DNA of 64,000 bases from an uncultured Ruminococcus sp. (GCA_900066355.1 FMEL01000002.1:186001-250000), one strand, 5' to 3'. Counted from the first letter of the stretch, positions 17,053 to 26,748 are shown. Program-made: numbers and translations. Notes: a model not told the origin generated them from the letters alone.

Positions 17053-17805
17053 TTACTTCATGACTTCAAGAATCTGAAGACTTTTGAATTTTCTGTCTGT
17101 ATTTCGTGCTGTATACAGATGGATGATCTGTTCGAGCTCCAGAAGCACTTCCGGTTCTACACGGAAAGAATAAAGCCGCCCCATCGGCGCTGTAGCTATG
17201 TAACGCATGGCATATAAGGCGGATGGCGAGATACGTCTTGCATCTCTCTTTCCCAGAGCACAGGATATGCAGAGAATTCCATGCATATCCTGCGAAAAGA
17301 AGCAGTCTTCGCCGTCCGAAATCTCTTTTTCGCAGCCGGTGCACTGAAAAAGCTGTGGGCAAAGTCCCTGCTCGACCATCGTACGCAGCTCATAGATACA
17401 GCGTATCAGCCGGTTATCCAGCTGCTGGTTCATCAGTGCTTTTACTGTCACATAGAGAAGATTCATCATCTCTTTTTCGTCGGTTCCTTCTCTTCCGAAA
17501 TAATCTGCCAGCTCCAGAAAATAATATCCATAATAGACTCCCGGCTGCATTGTCGCCAGTTCTACAAAATGATGGGTAACTGATACCTGATTCAGATTGT
17601 AGCTTGTCCGCCCCTCATATAATGTAAAATTACCAAATACAAAAGGATCCGCAGCCGCCATGAACGGACTGTTCAGACGTCTGGCTCCTTTTGCAAAGGC
17701 GGAAATCTTGCCGCGCTCTCTGGTCAGAAGTACAATACGTTTATCATATTCGCCTACAGGCATTGCCGAGATTACGACACCCTGCACGGTAATAAGATCA
17801 CTCAT
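17053..17805 (-). CDS. recO: DNA repair protein RecO
   Basis: A 250-residue RecO, which helps RecR load RecA on SSB-coated DNA during gap repair. An N-terminal OB fold (1-80) is followed by a helical domain and a four-cysteine zinc site: Cys155 and Cys158 (CTGC), Cys179 and Cys182 (CISC). Length is normal. It follows era by 30 bases, a frequent pairing in Firmicutes, and is the last gene of the transcript that begins with the uncharacterised gene at 22.3 kb. Confidence 0.93.
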   Translation of the reverse strand: MSDLITVQGVVISAMPVGEYDKRIVLLTRERGKISAFAKGARRLNSPFMAAADPFVFGNFTLYEGRTSYNLNQVSVTHHFVELATMQPGVYYGYYFLELADYFGREGTDEKEMMNLLYVTVKALMNQQLDNRLIRCIYELRTMVEQGLCPQLFQCTGCEKEISDGEDCFFSQDMHGILCISCALGKRDARRISPSALYAMRYIATAPMGRLYSFRVEPEVLLELEQIIHLYTARNTDRKFKSLQILEVMK

Positions 17806-17835
17806 CTTTCAGATTCCCTTTTTCAGATTACTCTT

Positions 17836-18744
17836 TTAAATTTCTTTCTTGTCATAACCGAAGTTTTTGATCATAAAGTCGCTGTCCCGCCAGTCTTTTT
17901 TGACTTTTACCCAGAGTTTCAGATTGACTTTTGCATCCAGCATACGCTCCAGCTCATAACGTGCATTGCTGCCGATCTTTTTCAGCATGGCACCCTGTTT
18001 GCCAATGATAATACCTTTATGAGAATCACGTTCACAAATGATGGTCGCGTCAATATCAACCAGGCGGTTTTTGCCCGGACGTTCTTTCATTCGGTCAATG
18101 GCAACGGCGATTCCGTGAGGAATCTCAGCATCAAGTGCATGCAGTGCTTTTTCACGGATAATTTCCGCGGCGATCTGTCTCTGCGGCTGGTCTGTCACAG
18201 TGTCCTCATCATAAAACATCGGACCGTACGGCAGATATTTCAGAATACTCGGAATGATATCTTCGGTATTCTGGTTACGAAGTGCAGAGCACGGAATGAT
18301 CTCATCAAAATCATAAAGCTTGCGATAAGTATCGATTGCCTTCAGAATCTCATCCTTGTCTACGGTATCTACTTTGTTGATTACCAGAATGACCGGAATA
18401 TGAAGTCCCTGTAACTGCTCTGCAATATGACGTTCTCCTGCCCCTATAAAAGTTGTCGGCTCTACCAGCCACAGGATAACATCAACGTCTTTTAAGGTAC
18501 GTTCGGCAACCTGTACCATATATTCACCGAGTTTGTTTTTGGCCTTGTGAATACCCGGTGTATCCAGAAAGACGATCTGGCCGTCATCGCAGGTATAAAC
18601 TGTCTGGATACGGTTACGGGTTGTCTGTGGTTTCTTCGAAGTAATTGCGATCTTCTGTCCGATCAGATGATTCATCAGTGTGGATTTTCCGACATTCGGG
18701 CGCCCGATGATCGCGGTAAAACCTGATTTAAAATTTTCTTTCAT
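17836..18744 (-). CDS. era: GTPase Era
   Basis: A 302-residue Era GTPase that binds the 3' end of 16S rRNA and assists 30S assembly. The G-domain motifs are G1 GRPNVGKST (15-23), G3 DTPGI and G4 NKVD. The C-terminal KH domain carries GIIIGKQGAMLKKIG. GGAG lies 7 bases before the ATG. It lies between the M16C peptidase and recO with gaps of about 30 bases each. rnc, another rRNA-maturation gene, is in a different operon of this window. Confidence 0.96.
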   Translation of the reverse strand: MKENFKSGFTAIIGRPNVGKSTLMNHLIGQKIAITSKKPQTTRNRIQTVYTCDDGQIVFLDTPGIHKAKNKLGEYMVQVAERTLKDVDVILWLVEPTTFIGAGERHIAEQLQGLHIPVILVINKVDTVDKDEILKAIDTYRKLYDFDEIIPCSALRNQNTEDIIPSILKYLPYGPMFYDEDTVTDQPQRQIAAEIIREKALHALDAEIPHGIAVAIDRMKERPGKNRLVDIDATIICERDSHKGIIIGKQGAMLKKIGSNARYELERMLDAKVNLKLWVKVKKDWRDSDFMIKNFGYDKKEI

Positions 18745-18772
18745 TTAACAGCTCCTGTAAATTCTCTTTTGT

Positions 18773-21697
18773 TCAGCCATTGATCAGTGGAAGGACGTTG
18801 TCAAACAGCTCTTTTTCTTTATTGACAGCCGGTTCACTTCCCACAACACAGATTGCATCATTTAAAAGCACAGCTTCGATCAGTGGAGCAAGAGCCTGCA
18901 TGGATGTGGTATCTGCATTCAGGATCTCATCTCTTTCTTTCTGTGCCATTTCTTCTGTAACACCGCAGAACCATGCATTTTTGGAAATTGCTCCCTGCAT
19001 CTTCGGAGTACGCGGAACATCTTTGCCGCTGATGGTTCCGATGATATATTTGGTCATTTCTCTTTCATCTGCATTAAAGTTACGTACATATTCCGGAATG
19101 CCTTTAAATACATCCAGTGTACGTTTCAGGTGCGGATCACGATAGGATACGAAGAAACTTTCTCCACTGCGTTTAAAGCCGCTCATGCACCCATATGCAC
19201 CGCCTTTGACACGGATATTTGTCCAGAGATAATCATAGCTCAATGCAACTTTTAAAATATTCAGAGCACCGGAGTATGCAAAACCTTTTTTACGGAAGTT
19301 TCCTGTCTGGGCAACATACTGCACCTGACCGGAAGTTGTAAATGCTTCGTTTTTCTTTTCGCATGTAATGCTCTGTTCGCCGATTTCCACAGCTTCCTGA
19401 TGAAGTGTCTGACGAAGGGCTTTTACCTGCTTCCGGACATCACTGAGAGATTCTTTCTCTCCGGTATAACTGATGCACAGATATTCCGGACGAAGAAGCT
19501 CTCTCATAAGTTCTGTAAGTTCAGCAACCAGAGTTTCTTTTCGTTCTTCAAATTCCCGATCCAGTGTTTCAATAAACTGATAATATGCAATTCCTGCCAT
19601 CGCATCCTGAAATGCCGCCATCGGAGAAGTATAGGATGCAGCACGAAGAACTGCAGTCGAATGTCCGGCACTTACCAGAGACGACTGGGCTCTTGATTTT
19701 ACCTGTGAAATAATCTCATGAAGTCTTCTGGTATCTTCAAGGCTGGAAGTATTGAGAATTTCACGGATCATTTTAAAGAGTACATCTGTCTTTGGATACA
19801 TGGTCTTTCCGCGTACAGAGAAAAATGCCCGAAACTCATCAATCGATTCTGCATGATCAAAAACTTCTACTCCGCACATGATACCACCAGTCTCTGCATT
19901 GATCTCATTTGTGAGTTCGCCGTAAGTATAATGCGCAGTATCGACATACCCCAGAACGGACTTGAGAAGTCCGAGATACGGAACTTTCTCTGCCGGAAGA
20001 TTCTTCACATCAAACATCAGATCAAGATAGCCGATACCGTTAGTAGGTACTTCATGATAAAGGAACAGACTTCCGTCAATATCCAACGCTTCATTTGTAA
20101 ATGGAGTGATCTCTTTGCGGATGTCTTCTCTTTTCAGCATAGGAATGCATTTTGCAGTTTCCGGATCTTCCGGAGTTTCCTGATATCGTTCAAGTTCGAC
20201 AGTCTTCTGAACCATCTCTGCCTTTTCTTCATCATTAAGTGATGCAAGATGTGCAGCAAGTTTCTCTTCGAGAGCCTTTGCCCTGCGGGCAGTCAGACCT
20301 CTTGACGGGTTCAGTGTCAGGATCGAGCCGTGTGTATTATCAAGCAGATATTTCTGAATTAATCCTTCAAAATATCGCTGATTTTTTAATTCTTTCAGTT
20401 CGTCAAACACAGGAATCAGCTGCACCTGTGCAAATGGATGCTCATCATCATAGAGCCAGTTGTCCAGAATATCCAGTCCGTAGATCAGTCCCTTCGGGTA
20501 GGAAGAGAAATCTGCTTCTCTGTAACGAAATTCCATGCAGTTGATGCCGGCCTCAAGTGCCTTCGGATCAATACCGTTCTGAACGATTTCTGTCAGAACA
20601 CGGCGAATAATGGAAACGAACTCTTCTTTGCGTGACGGATCTGCACCTTTTGCAATGACATCGAAGTATGTCTGACGAATACCGTCTTCATAAGAACCAT
20701 ACACATCAGATCCGATCTCTGCATCCAGAAGCGCTTTCTTAAGAGGTGCGCCAGGTGCTCCAAGCAGTGCATAATCCAGCACATCAAATGCAGCACATTC
20801 GAGACTGTTCATTGCATTTCCTGTGACAACACTGTATGCAAGATAAGAATTGTTTTCTTCACTCTCGCTCTCGGCAACAGGGTATTCCATGACAAGATCA
20901 TGCATTTTATCAAATGGTTTCTGCTCCTGAATTTCGGAATCAACATGTAAACTGTCAAATGCAGAAAGATATTTTTTGTCAATGAAATCAAGTTTTTCCG
21001 TCATATCCATATTTCCATACAGATAAATAAAACTGTTGGACGGATGATAATAAGTTCTGTGAAAATCAAGGAACTCTTCGTAGGAAAGATCCGGGATATT
21101 TTCCGGGTCTCCGCCTGATTCACAGCCATACGTAATATCAGGGAAAAGAGAATTCATGATATCTCTTTCCAGAACATCATCCGGTGAAGAAAATGCACCC
21201 TTCATTTCGTTATATACCACACCATTGTAAGTCAGCGAACCTTCCGTGTTTTCAAGATGATAACTCCATCCTTCCTGACGGAAAATTTCTTCTTTTTTGT
21301 AGATATTCGGATAAAATACCGCATCCAGATAGACATGCATCAGGTTCTGGAAGTCCTGATCATTGCAGCTTGCTACAGGATAACAGGTCTTGTCCGGATA
21401 AGTCATTGCATTTAAGAACGTATTCAGTGAGCCTTTTACAAGCTCTACAAAAGGATCTTTCAGCGGAAAGTCCTTCGATCCACACAAAACACTGTGTTCG
21501 AGAATGTGAGCCACACCGGTGCTGTTTTTGGGCGGGGTGCGGAATGCAATGTTGAAGACTTTGTTTTCATCATCGTTTTCGATTGCCATAACTCTGGCAC
21601 CTGTTTTGATATGTCGAAACAGATAACCGGTTGAACGGATATCGTTCAGCTTTTCTTTTTTAACTAATTTATATGCCGTTAAACTGTCTAAATTCAT
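18773..21697 (-). CDS. M16C-family zinc metallopeptidase (presequence-protease type)
   Basis: A 974-residue insulinase-type peptidase. The inverted zinc motif HxxEH is intact (His64-Glu67-His68 in AHILEH), and the distal region of the first domain has NEMKGAFSSP. The four-domain M16C layout is complete, with a RVKGGAYG segment near 860, the substrate-chamber Arg/Tyr region. It resembles mitochondrial PreP and bacterial M16C enzymes that degrade peptides of up to a few tens of residues. No signal peptide is present, so a cytosolic peptide-clearing role is likely. GGAGG precedes the ATG. It is co-transcribed with an unknown protein upstream and era downstream. Confidence 0.9.
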   Translation of the reverse strand: MNLDSLTAYKLVKKEKLNDIRSTGYLFRHIKTGARVMAIENDDENKVFNIAFRTPPKNSTGVAHILEHSVLCGSKDFPLKDPFVELVKGSLNTFLNAMTYPDKTCYPVASCNDQDFQNLMHVYLDAVFYPNIYKKEEIFRQEGWSYHLENTEGSLTYNGVVYNEMKGAFSSPDDVLERDIMNSLFPDITYGCESGGDPENIPDLSYEEFLDFHRTYYHPSNSFIYLYGNMDMTEKLDFIDKKYLSAFDSLHVDSEIQEQKPFDKMHDLVMEYPVAESESEENNSYLAYSVVTGNAMNSLECAAFDVLDYALLGAPGAPLKKALLDAEIGSDVYGSYEDGIRQTYFDVIAKGADPSRKEEFVSIIRRVLTEIVQNGIDPKALEAGINCMEFRYREADFSSYPKGLIYGLDILDNWLYDDEHPFAQVQLIPVFDELKELKNQRYFEGLIQKYLLDNTHGSILTLNPSRGLTARRAKALEEKLAAHLASLNDEEKAEMVQKTVELERYQETPEDPETAKCIPMLKREDIRKEITPFTNEALDIDGSLFLYHEVPTNGIGYLDLMFDVKNLPAEKVPYLGLLKSVLGYVDTAHYTYGELTNEINAETGGIMCGVEVFDHAESIDEFRAFFSVRGKTMYPKTDVLFKMIREILNTSSLEDTRRLHEIISQVKSRAQSSLVSAGHSTAVLRAASYTSPMAAFQDAMAGIAYYQFIETLDREFEERKETLVAELTELMRELLRPEYLCISYTGEKESLSDVRKQVKALRQTLHQEAVEIGEQSITCEKKNEAFTTSGQVQYVAQTGNFRKKGFAYSGALNILKVALSYDYLWTNIRVKGGAYGCMSGFKRSGESFFVSYRDPHLKRTLDVFKGIPEYVRNFNADEREMTKYIIGTISGKDVPRTPKMQGAISKNAWFCGVTEEMAQKERDEILNADTTSMQALAPLIEAVLLNDAICVVGSEPAVNKEKELFDNVLPLING

Positions 21698-21747
21698 TAT
21701 TGCCTCCGATTTACATAGTACCTATAGTATTTCTTGACAGAACGTAT

Positions 21748-22329
21748 TTATTCCGGGAATCCGCTCTCTTCCGGATATTCCTGCCCATAAACTTCATGAG
21801 CGGCTTTTGTGACAAGTGCCAGCTCTTCTTCCAGATTAAGATCCTTTGGAAGACGGATGGCTGTCTCATAAATGTCTCTCTTCATTTTGGCTTCGGAACT
21901 TTCTTTTTTGATAGTGATAAGCCCACAAAGAATACTGTTGTAGTTTTTGTCCTGCGCACAGAGAGTCATGTAAAATTTCACGAGATGCTTGCACTCTCTG
22001 TAAAGAAGCTCTTCGTGAAGCGGACTTTTGGCACGAATTTCGCGAAATTTGACATCATCGAGTTCTTTCAGGATTTCCTTCTGTGCTTTTCCCGGACCAA
22101 ATATTTTGTGACCGGCATTGCGGTTAAACTCAAGAGCCATCCAGAATTTCAGATAACCGTCAGCAATGCCGCCATCATTTGTGGTATTTTTGTACCGTGC
22201 CTCATAGATTTCACGGCGGATTTCATTTGCTTCCTGATCCTCTCCGGATGCAATGGCCTGATCCAGAAGTTGTTTACGTTTTTTCGGTTCGGTCTCTCTA
22301 TAATACTGTGCGATAATTGGTGTATCCAT
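21748..22329 (-). CDS. Uncharacterised cytosolic helical protein
   Basis: A 193-residue protein with no motif I can assign; it may belong to a Lachnospiraceae domain of unknown function (perhaps DUF6553). It is rich in Glu, Lys, Arg and Leu, predicted mostly helical, with no signal peptide or membrane helix. Recognisable blocks are YYRETEPKKRKQLLDQAI at the start and GYLKFWMALEFNRNAGHKIFG in the middle. AAGGAGAAGG is well placed before the ATG. It is the first gene of the transcript leading into the M16C peptidase, 50 bases away. It may work with that peptidase, but only position supports this. Confidence 0.75.
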   Translation of the reverse strand: MDTPIIAQYYRETEPKKRKQLLDQAIASGEDQEANEIRREIYEARYKNTTNDGGIADGYLKFWMALEFNRNAGHKIFGPGKAQKEILKELDDVKFREIRAKSPLHEELLYRECKHLVKFYMTLCAQDKNYNSILCGLITIKKESSEAKMKRDIYETAIRLPKDLNLEEELALVTKAAHEVYGQEYPEESGFPE

Positions 22330-22377
22330 ATGTCCTTCTCCTTTGATGGTATATTCTTTTGATCAGATTTCAGATAT

Positions 22378-22435
22378 AAAAAAACCCTTTTTCTCCTCAA
22401 TATGCCTATTATAGCAAATTGAAGTAAAAAAGGGT
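22378..22435 (-). terminator. Terminator of the ylxM-to-queA operon
   Basis: ACCCTTTTT and AAAAAGGGT arms enclose a smaller TCAAT/ATTGA stem. Seven Ts follow on the minus strand. It begins 11 bases after the queA stop. Confidence 0.8.
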
Positions 22436-22445
22436 AGTCCTGTTT

Positions 22446-23471
22446 TTAGAGGATCAACATGGCATCCCCAAAGGAGAAAAAGCGGTAACGTTCTTTTACT
22501 GCTTCTTCGTAAGCTGCCATGATATATTCTTTTCCTGCAAGTGCAGAAACCAACATAAGCAGTGTAGATTCCGGAAGATGGAAATTTGTGATCAGTCCAT
22601 CGATCATTTTAAACTTGTAACCCGGATAAATAAAAATTTCTGTCCATCCACTTCCAGCATGGAGAATACCATTTTCATCAGTTGCGGATTCCAGTGTACG
22701 GCAGCTTGTCGTTCCTACGGAAATTACTCTTCCGCCGTTCTTTTTGGTATCGTTGATCAGTTTTGCCTGATCTTCTTCTACCATATAAAATTCAGAATGC
22801 ATATGATGACTTTCTACATCGTCAACTTTTACCGGACGAAAAGTACCAAGACCGACATGCAAAGTTACATGCGCAATCTTTACTCCTTTTTCTTCGACCT
22901 GCTTCATCAATTCTTTCGTGAAATGAAGACCGGCTGTCGGAGCTGCCGCAGAACCGTCATTCTTTGCATAAACAGTCTGGTAACGGTTTTTGTCTTTTAA
23001 TTTATGTGTGATATATGGAGGAAGCGGCATTTCACCGAGCTGGTCGAGAATTTCTTCAAAAATCCCATCATAATGAAACTGGATCAGACGGTTTCCCTCA
23101 TCGACAATATCGATGATCTCTCCTGTCAGGATTCCGTCACCAAATGTAATCTTTGCTCCCGGGCGTGCTTTCTTTCCTGGTTTTACAAGACATTCCCAGA
23201 TATCATTTTCTTTGCGTTTCAGAAGAAGGATCTCAATAAGTGCTCCTGTTTCTTCTTTATGTCCATACAATCTGGCCGGAATGACTCTTGTATCATTAAT
23301 TACCAGACAGTCTCCTTCCTTAAGATAGTCGAGAATGTCCGTAAAATGTCTATGTTCAAAAGATCCGTCTTCCATTGAAAGATGAAGAAGTCTGGAAGAA
23401 CTTCTGTCCTCCAGCGGATCCTGTGCAATCAGTTCTTTCGGCAGATCATAATAAAAATCTGATGTTTTCAT
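22446..23471 (-). CDS. queA: S-adenosylmethionine:tRNA ribosyltransferase-isomerase
   Basis: A 341-residue QueA that transfers the ribosyl part of SAM to preQ1 in tRNA to form epoxyqueuosine. The opening MKTSDFYYDLPKELIAQDPLEDRSSSRLL type and the SAAAPTAGLHFT and TTSCRTLES motifs are diagnostic. The length is standard. AAAGGAG precedes the ATG. It follows trmD by 11 bases and ends the operon. Other queuosine genes (tgt, queG) are not in the window. Confidence 0.95.
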   Translation of the reverse strand: MKTSDFYYDLPKELIAQDPLEDRSSSRLLHLSMEDGSFEHRHFTDILDYLKEGDCLVINDTRVIPARLYGHKEETGALIEILLLKRKENDIWECLVKPGKKARPGAKITFGDGILTGEIIDIVDEGNRLIQFHYDGIFEEILDQLGEMPLPPYITHKLKDKNRYQTVYAKNDGSAAAPTAGLHFTKELMKQVEEKGVKIAHVTLHVGLGTFRPVKVDDVESHHMHSEFYMVEEDQAKLINDTKKNGGRVISVGTTSCRTLESATDENGILHAGSGWTEIFIYPGYKFKMIDGLITNFHLPESTLLMLVSALAGKEYIMAAYEEAVKERYRFFSFGDAMLIL

Positions 23472-23482
23472 AAACTGCTCCT

Positions 23483-24247
23483 TTATTCCTTTGAAGCCTC
23501 ATTTTCTGCGGCTTTCCACTCTTTTTTCCATTGACGTACCTGACTCCATTCTTTGTTTGTCAGGTCTGCTTTTTTAAGAAGATCCGGTCGTCTCTTTGCT
23601 GTTCGCATGACCGACTGCTCACGTCTCCATGCCTCGATATTGGCGTGATGTCCGGAAAGAAGCACCGGAGGAACCTTCTGCCCATGCCATTCTTCCGGAC
23701 GGCTGTACTGCGGGTATTCGAGAAGATTACCGGCAAAAGACTCTGTCTCACCGGATTCCTGATTGCTCAGAACCCCGGGCACCATTCGGGAAATGGAATC
23801 CATCATAACCATTGCCGGAAGCTCGCCTCCGGTCAGTACATAATCACCGATCGATACATAGTCAGTGACGATTTCATCCAGTACACGCTCATCAATACCC
23901 TCATAATGGCCGCAAAGAAATACCAGATCCCTTTCTTTGGCAAGCTCTTTCGCCATCTCCTGATGAAAGACTTTTCCCTGAGGGGTCAGATAAACGACTC
24001 TTGGACGATAACCGATTTTTTCTTTGATAGCTTCATATGAAAGATAGACCGGCTCTGCCTGCATCAGCATTCCGGCCCCGCCTCCATATGGATAATCATC
24101 TACTTTCTGGTGCTTGTTAAAAGCATAATCACGGATATTTACAGCATTTATAGAAAGATAACCGCCTGCAATCGCACGCCCGATGATACTCGTATGCATC
24201 CCCTGCTCGATCATCTCCGGAAAAAGTGTTAAAATGTGAAAATTCAT
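23483..24247 (-). CDS. trmD: tRNA (guanine-N1-)-methyltransferase
   Basis: A 254-residue TrmD of the SPOUT class that methylates G37 of tRNAs to prevent +1 frameshifts. It shows LTLFPEM at the start, DDYPYGGGAGMLM, the knotted SAM-site segments LCGHYEGIDERV and SIGDYVLTGGELPA, and the C-terminal SGHHANIEAWRREQ. The start codon abuts the rimM stop with no gap, as expected for coupled translation. In many Firmicutes rplS follows trmD; here queA follows instead. Confidence 0.96.
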   Translation of the reverse strand: MNFHILTLFPEMIEQGMHTSIIGRAIAGGYLSINAVNIRDYAFNKHQKVDDYPYGGGAGMLMQAEPVYLSYEAIKEKIGYRPRVVYLTPQGKVFHQEMAKELAKERDLVFLCGHYEGIDERVLDEIVTDYVSIGDYVLTGGELPAMVMMDSISRMVPGVLSNQESGETESFAGNLLEYPQYSRPEEWHGQKVPPVLLSGHHANIEAWRREQSVMRTAKRRPDLLKKADLTNKEWSQVRQWKKEWKAAENEASKE

Positions 24248-24754
24248 TTATAAAAGCCCCTTCATCAAATGTACTGTCATGGTATTTTTCTCAAGATCTA
24301 CATCAAGAATACATTCTTTGATCGCCGGAAGAAGAACTTCGCCATGCTCATTTGAGTCAATGATATAAACATCATTTGCTCCTGTCTCCATGACATCGCG
24401 AAGCGTTCCGAATTCTGTTCCGTCTTCGAGGACAACATTCAATCCCTGAAGATCAGCAATATAGTATTCATCCTCGCCCAGTTCCTGTGCTTCTTCTCTC
24501 GGTATCCAGAGATCTTTTCCTTTGTATTTTTCGATGTCATTAATGTTGTCAATGCCATCGAATTTTAAAATGACAAGGTTCTTAAAAAAACGGACATTTT
24601 TGATGTCCAGTCTGCGAAGTTCCCTGCCGGTGTCCAGAAGTACATATTCCAGCTCAAGAAAACGTTCCGCGTCATCTGTTGTAGGAAAAACTTTGACTTC
24701 GCCGCGAACTCCGTGAGTTGTGGTGATCACGCCGACTTTTAATAAATCTTCCAT
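24248..24754 (-). CDS. rimM: Ribosome maturation factor RimM
   Basis: A 168-residue RimM that binds S19 and aids assembly of the 30S head. The N-terminal barrel carries GVITTTHGVRGEVKVFPTTDD and the PRC-type C-terminal barrel carries YYIADLQGLNV and EVLLPAIKECI. Its AAAGGGAG ribosome site lies just past a hairpin with a T run, so its expression may be set by read-through of that attenuator-like element. Confidence 0.93.
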   Translation of the reverse strand: MEDLLKVGVITTTHGVRGEVKVFPTTDDAERFLELEYVLLDTGRELRRLDIKNVRFFKNLVILKFDGIDNINDIEKYKGKDLWIPREEAQELGEDEYYIADLQGLNVVLEDGTEFGTLRDVMETGANDVYIIDSNEHGEVLLPAIKECILDVDLEKNTMTVHLMKGLL

Positions 24755-24768
24755 AAAAAACTCCCTTT

Positions 24769-24796
24769 AAAAAAGGAGCTATGTCTCCACAGCTCC
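24769..24796 (-). terminator. Intra-operon terminator or attenuator between khpA and rimM
   Basis: GGAGCT and AGCTCC arms, extended by two inner pairs past a mismatch, are followed on the minus strand by six Ts. It sits 8 bases after the khpA stop and ends 14 bases before the rimM start. The element would reduce transcription of rimM, trmD and queA relative to the ribosomal-protein part of the operon. Confidence 0.65.
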
Positions 24797-24804
24797 GATC
24801 CTTT

Positions 24805-25035
24805 TTATTGCAGAATGTCTACAATTACTTTTTTGCTGCTCTTTGAAGAAGCCGCTTTTACTACAGTACGGATTGCCTTGGCAATACGTCCCTGTCTTCC
24901 GATGACCTTTCCCATGTCGGAAGGTCCTACTTTCAGTTCGATGATAACTGCATCATCTTTTTCGTTTTCGGTGACAACCACCTCATCCGGATGTTCTACA
25001 AGAGACTTTGCAATTACTTCAACCAATTCTTTCAT
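24805..25035 (-). CDS. khpA: KH-domain RNA-binding protein KhpA
   Basis: A 76-residue single KH-domain protein. The RNA-binding GxxG loop is in GKVIGRQGRIAKAIR (43-57). In other Firmicutes KhpA pairs with KhpB/Jag and affects cell division and sRNA biology; that partner is not in the window. GGAGG precedes the ATG. The place between rpsP and rimM is the standard one. Confidence 0.92.
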   Translation of the reverse strand: MKELVEVIAKSLVEHPDEVVVTENEKDDAVIIELKVGPSDMGKVIGRQGRIAKAIRTVVKAASSKSSKKVIVDILQ

Positions 25036-25110
25036 TACATACCTCCCTGTACTGTCTATGAAAGGACTTCACAGAAATACCTTCTAACATAATAGCTTCG
25101 GAAGTATTTC

Positions 25111-25356
25111 TTATTTCTCGATTCCTGCTTCTTTGAAGATCTTAGCAACAACGTCTGTAGGCTGAGCACCTGCAGCAAGCCATTTTTTAGCTTCTTCTTC
25201 GTTTACTTTGCAAGCACTTGGCTCGATGTTCGGATCATATGTTCCGATTTCAGCGATGCATTTTCCGTCACGTTTGCTGCGGGAATCTGCAACTACGATT
25301 CTATAAAAAGGTGCTTTCTTCTGTCCCATTCTTCTTAATCTGATTTTTACTGCCAT
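25111..25356 (-). CDS. rpsP: 30S ribosomal protein S16
   Basis: An 81-residue bS16 with the typical opening MAVKIRLRRMGQKKAPFYRI and the ADSRSKRDGK and IGTYDP motifs. It needs no zinc or cofactor. AGGAGG-type site before the ATG. It lies between ffh and khpA in the SRP operon. Confidence 0.97.
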   Translation of the reverse strand: MAVKIRLRRMGQKKAPFYRIVVADSRSKRDGKCIAEIGTYDPNIEPSACKVNEEEAKKWLAAGAQPTDVVAKIFKEAGIEK

Positions 25357-25401
25357 TTTTGTTTTCCTCCATTATAATATCTTTGTTTGTATTTACATTT
25401 A

Positions 25402-26748
25402 TTAAAAAGGAAGCTTGAAGCCGCCTCTTTTACCCATTTTACCGCCCATCATACCGGGCATCTGCTTCATAAGCTTTCGACTCTGTTCGAACTGCTTGAC
25501 CAGACGGTTTACTTCTGTAATATCCACGCCTGCGCCTCTGGCAATTCTGTTTTTGCGGGAAGGATTCAGGATTCCCGGATTACTTCTTTCTTTAGGTGTC
25601 ATGGAAAGAATAATCGCTTTCGTTCTGTCGAGTGCTTTTTCATCAATCATGCCTTCCAGATCTTTCATCTTACTGCCTACACCCGGAAGCATATTTAAAA
25701 CACTGCCGATACCTCCCATTTTATTCATCTGTTCCATACTGGTGAGGTAATCGTTGAAGTCAAACTCCATCTTTTTGAGCTTTTTCTGCATCTCAGCTGC
25801 CTGATCCTGATCAAGAGCTGCCTCAGCCTTCTCAATAAGGCTCATTACATCTCCCATGCCGAGGATTCGGGATGCCATTCGTTCCGGATAGAACTGTTCG
25901 AGATCGGAAAGCTTCTCTCCCATACCGACATAAAGAATCGGTTTTCCTGTAACTGCTTTAATGGAAAGCGCCGCACCACCACGGGTATCACCATCCATCT
26001 TGGTAAGGATGACTCCGTCAATGCCAACCTTTTCAGCAAAAGTCTTTGCAACATTTACTGCATCCTGACCTGTCATTGCATCCACTGTCAGAAGTGTATA
26101 GTCTACATTGACATTTGCCTTGATATCTGCAAGTTCCTGCATCATGTTTTCATCCACATGAAGACGTCCTGCGGTATCAATAAGTACTACATTCTGCTGA
26201 TTTGCTTTTGCGTGCTCGATGGCTGCTTTCGCAATATCAACCGGGTTTTGTTTATCACCCATGGAAAAGACTTCTACTCCCTGCTTCTCTCCATTGACCT
26301 GAAGCTGTGTGATCGCAGCCGGACGATAAACGTCACAGGCAACCAGAAGCGGTCTTTTGCCTTTGGATTTTAATTTACCTGCAAGTTTGGCAACGGTCGT
26401 TGTCTTACCGGCGCCCTGCAGACCAGCCATCATAATAACAGTGATTTCGTTTCCCTGCTTCAGCGGAAGCTCGGTTGTCTCACTTCCCATCAGACTTACA
26501 AGTTCTTCGTTTACAATCTTGATTACCATCTGACCGGGATTCAGACCGTTCATAACGTCCTGTCCTACCGCACGTTCCTGAACCGCCTTCGTAAACTGCT
26601 TAACAACCTTGAAGTTGACATCCGCTTCCAGAAGAGCCATCTTTACTTCTTTTAAAGCAACTTTAACATCCTCTTCTGTAAGACGTCCCTTACCGCGGAG
26701 CTTTTTGAAAACATTTTGTAATTTATCTGTCAAGCTTTCAAATGCCAT
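25402..26748 (-). CDS. ffh: Signal recognition particle protein Ffh
   Basis: A 448-residue SRP54 GTPase that binds signal sequences and 4.5S-type SRP RNA and meets FtsY at the membrane. The NG domain shows GLQGAGKTTTVAKLAGK, DVYRPAAITQL, DTAGR and TKMDGDTRGG. The methionine-rich M domain occupies the last 130 residues and ends in MPGMMGGKMGKRGG. It begins 3 bases after the ylxM stop. FtsY is encoded 4 kb upstream in another operon. I did not find the SRP RNA gene in the window. Confidence 0.97.
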   Translation of the reverse strand: MAFESLTDKLQNVFKKLRGKGRLTEEDVKVALKEVKMALLEADVNFKVVKQFTKAVQERAVGQDVMNGLNPGQMVIKIVNEELVSLMGSETTELPLKQGNEITVIMMAGLQGAGKTTTVAKLAGKLKSKGKRPLLVACDVYRPAAITQLQVNGEKQGVEVFSMGDKQNPVDIAKAAIEHAKANQQNVVLIDTAGRLHVDENMMQELADIKANVNVDYTLLTVDAMTGQDAVNVAKTFAEKVGIDGVILTKMDGDTRGGAALSIKAVTGKPILYVGMGEKLSDLEQFYPERMASRILGMGDVMSLIEKAEAALDQDQAAEMQKKLKKMEFDFNDYLTSMEQMNKMGGIGSVLNMLPGVGSKMKDLEGMIDEKALDRTKAIILSMTPKERSNPGILNPSRKNRIARGAGVDITEVNRLVKQFEQSRKLMKQMPGMMGGKMGKRGGFKLPF

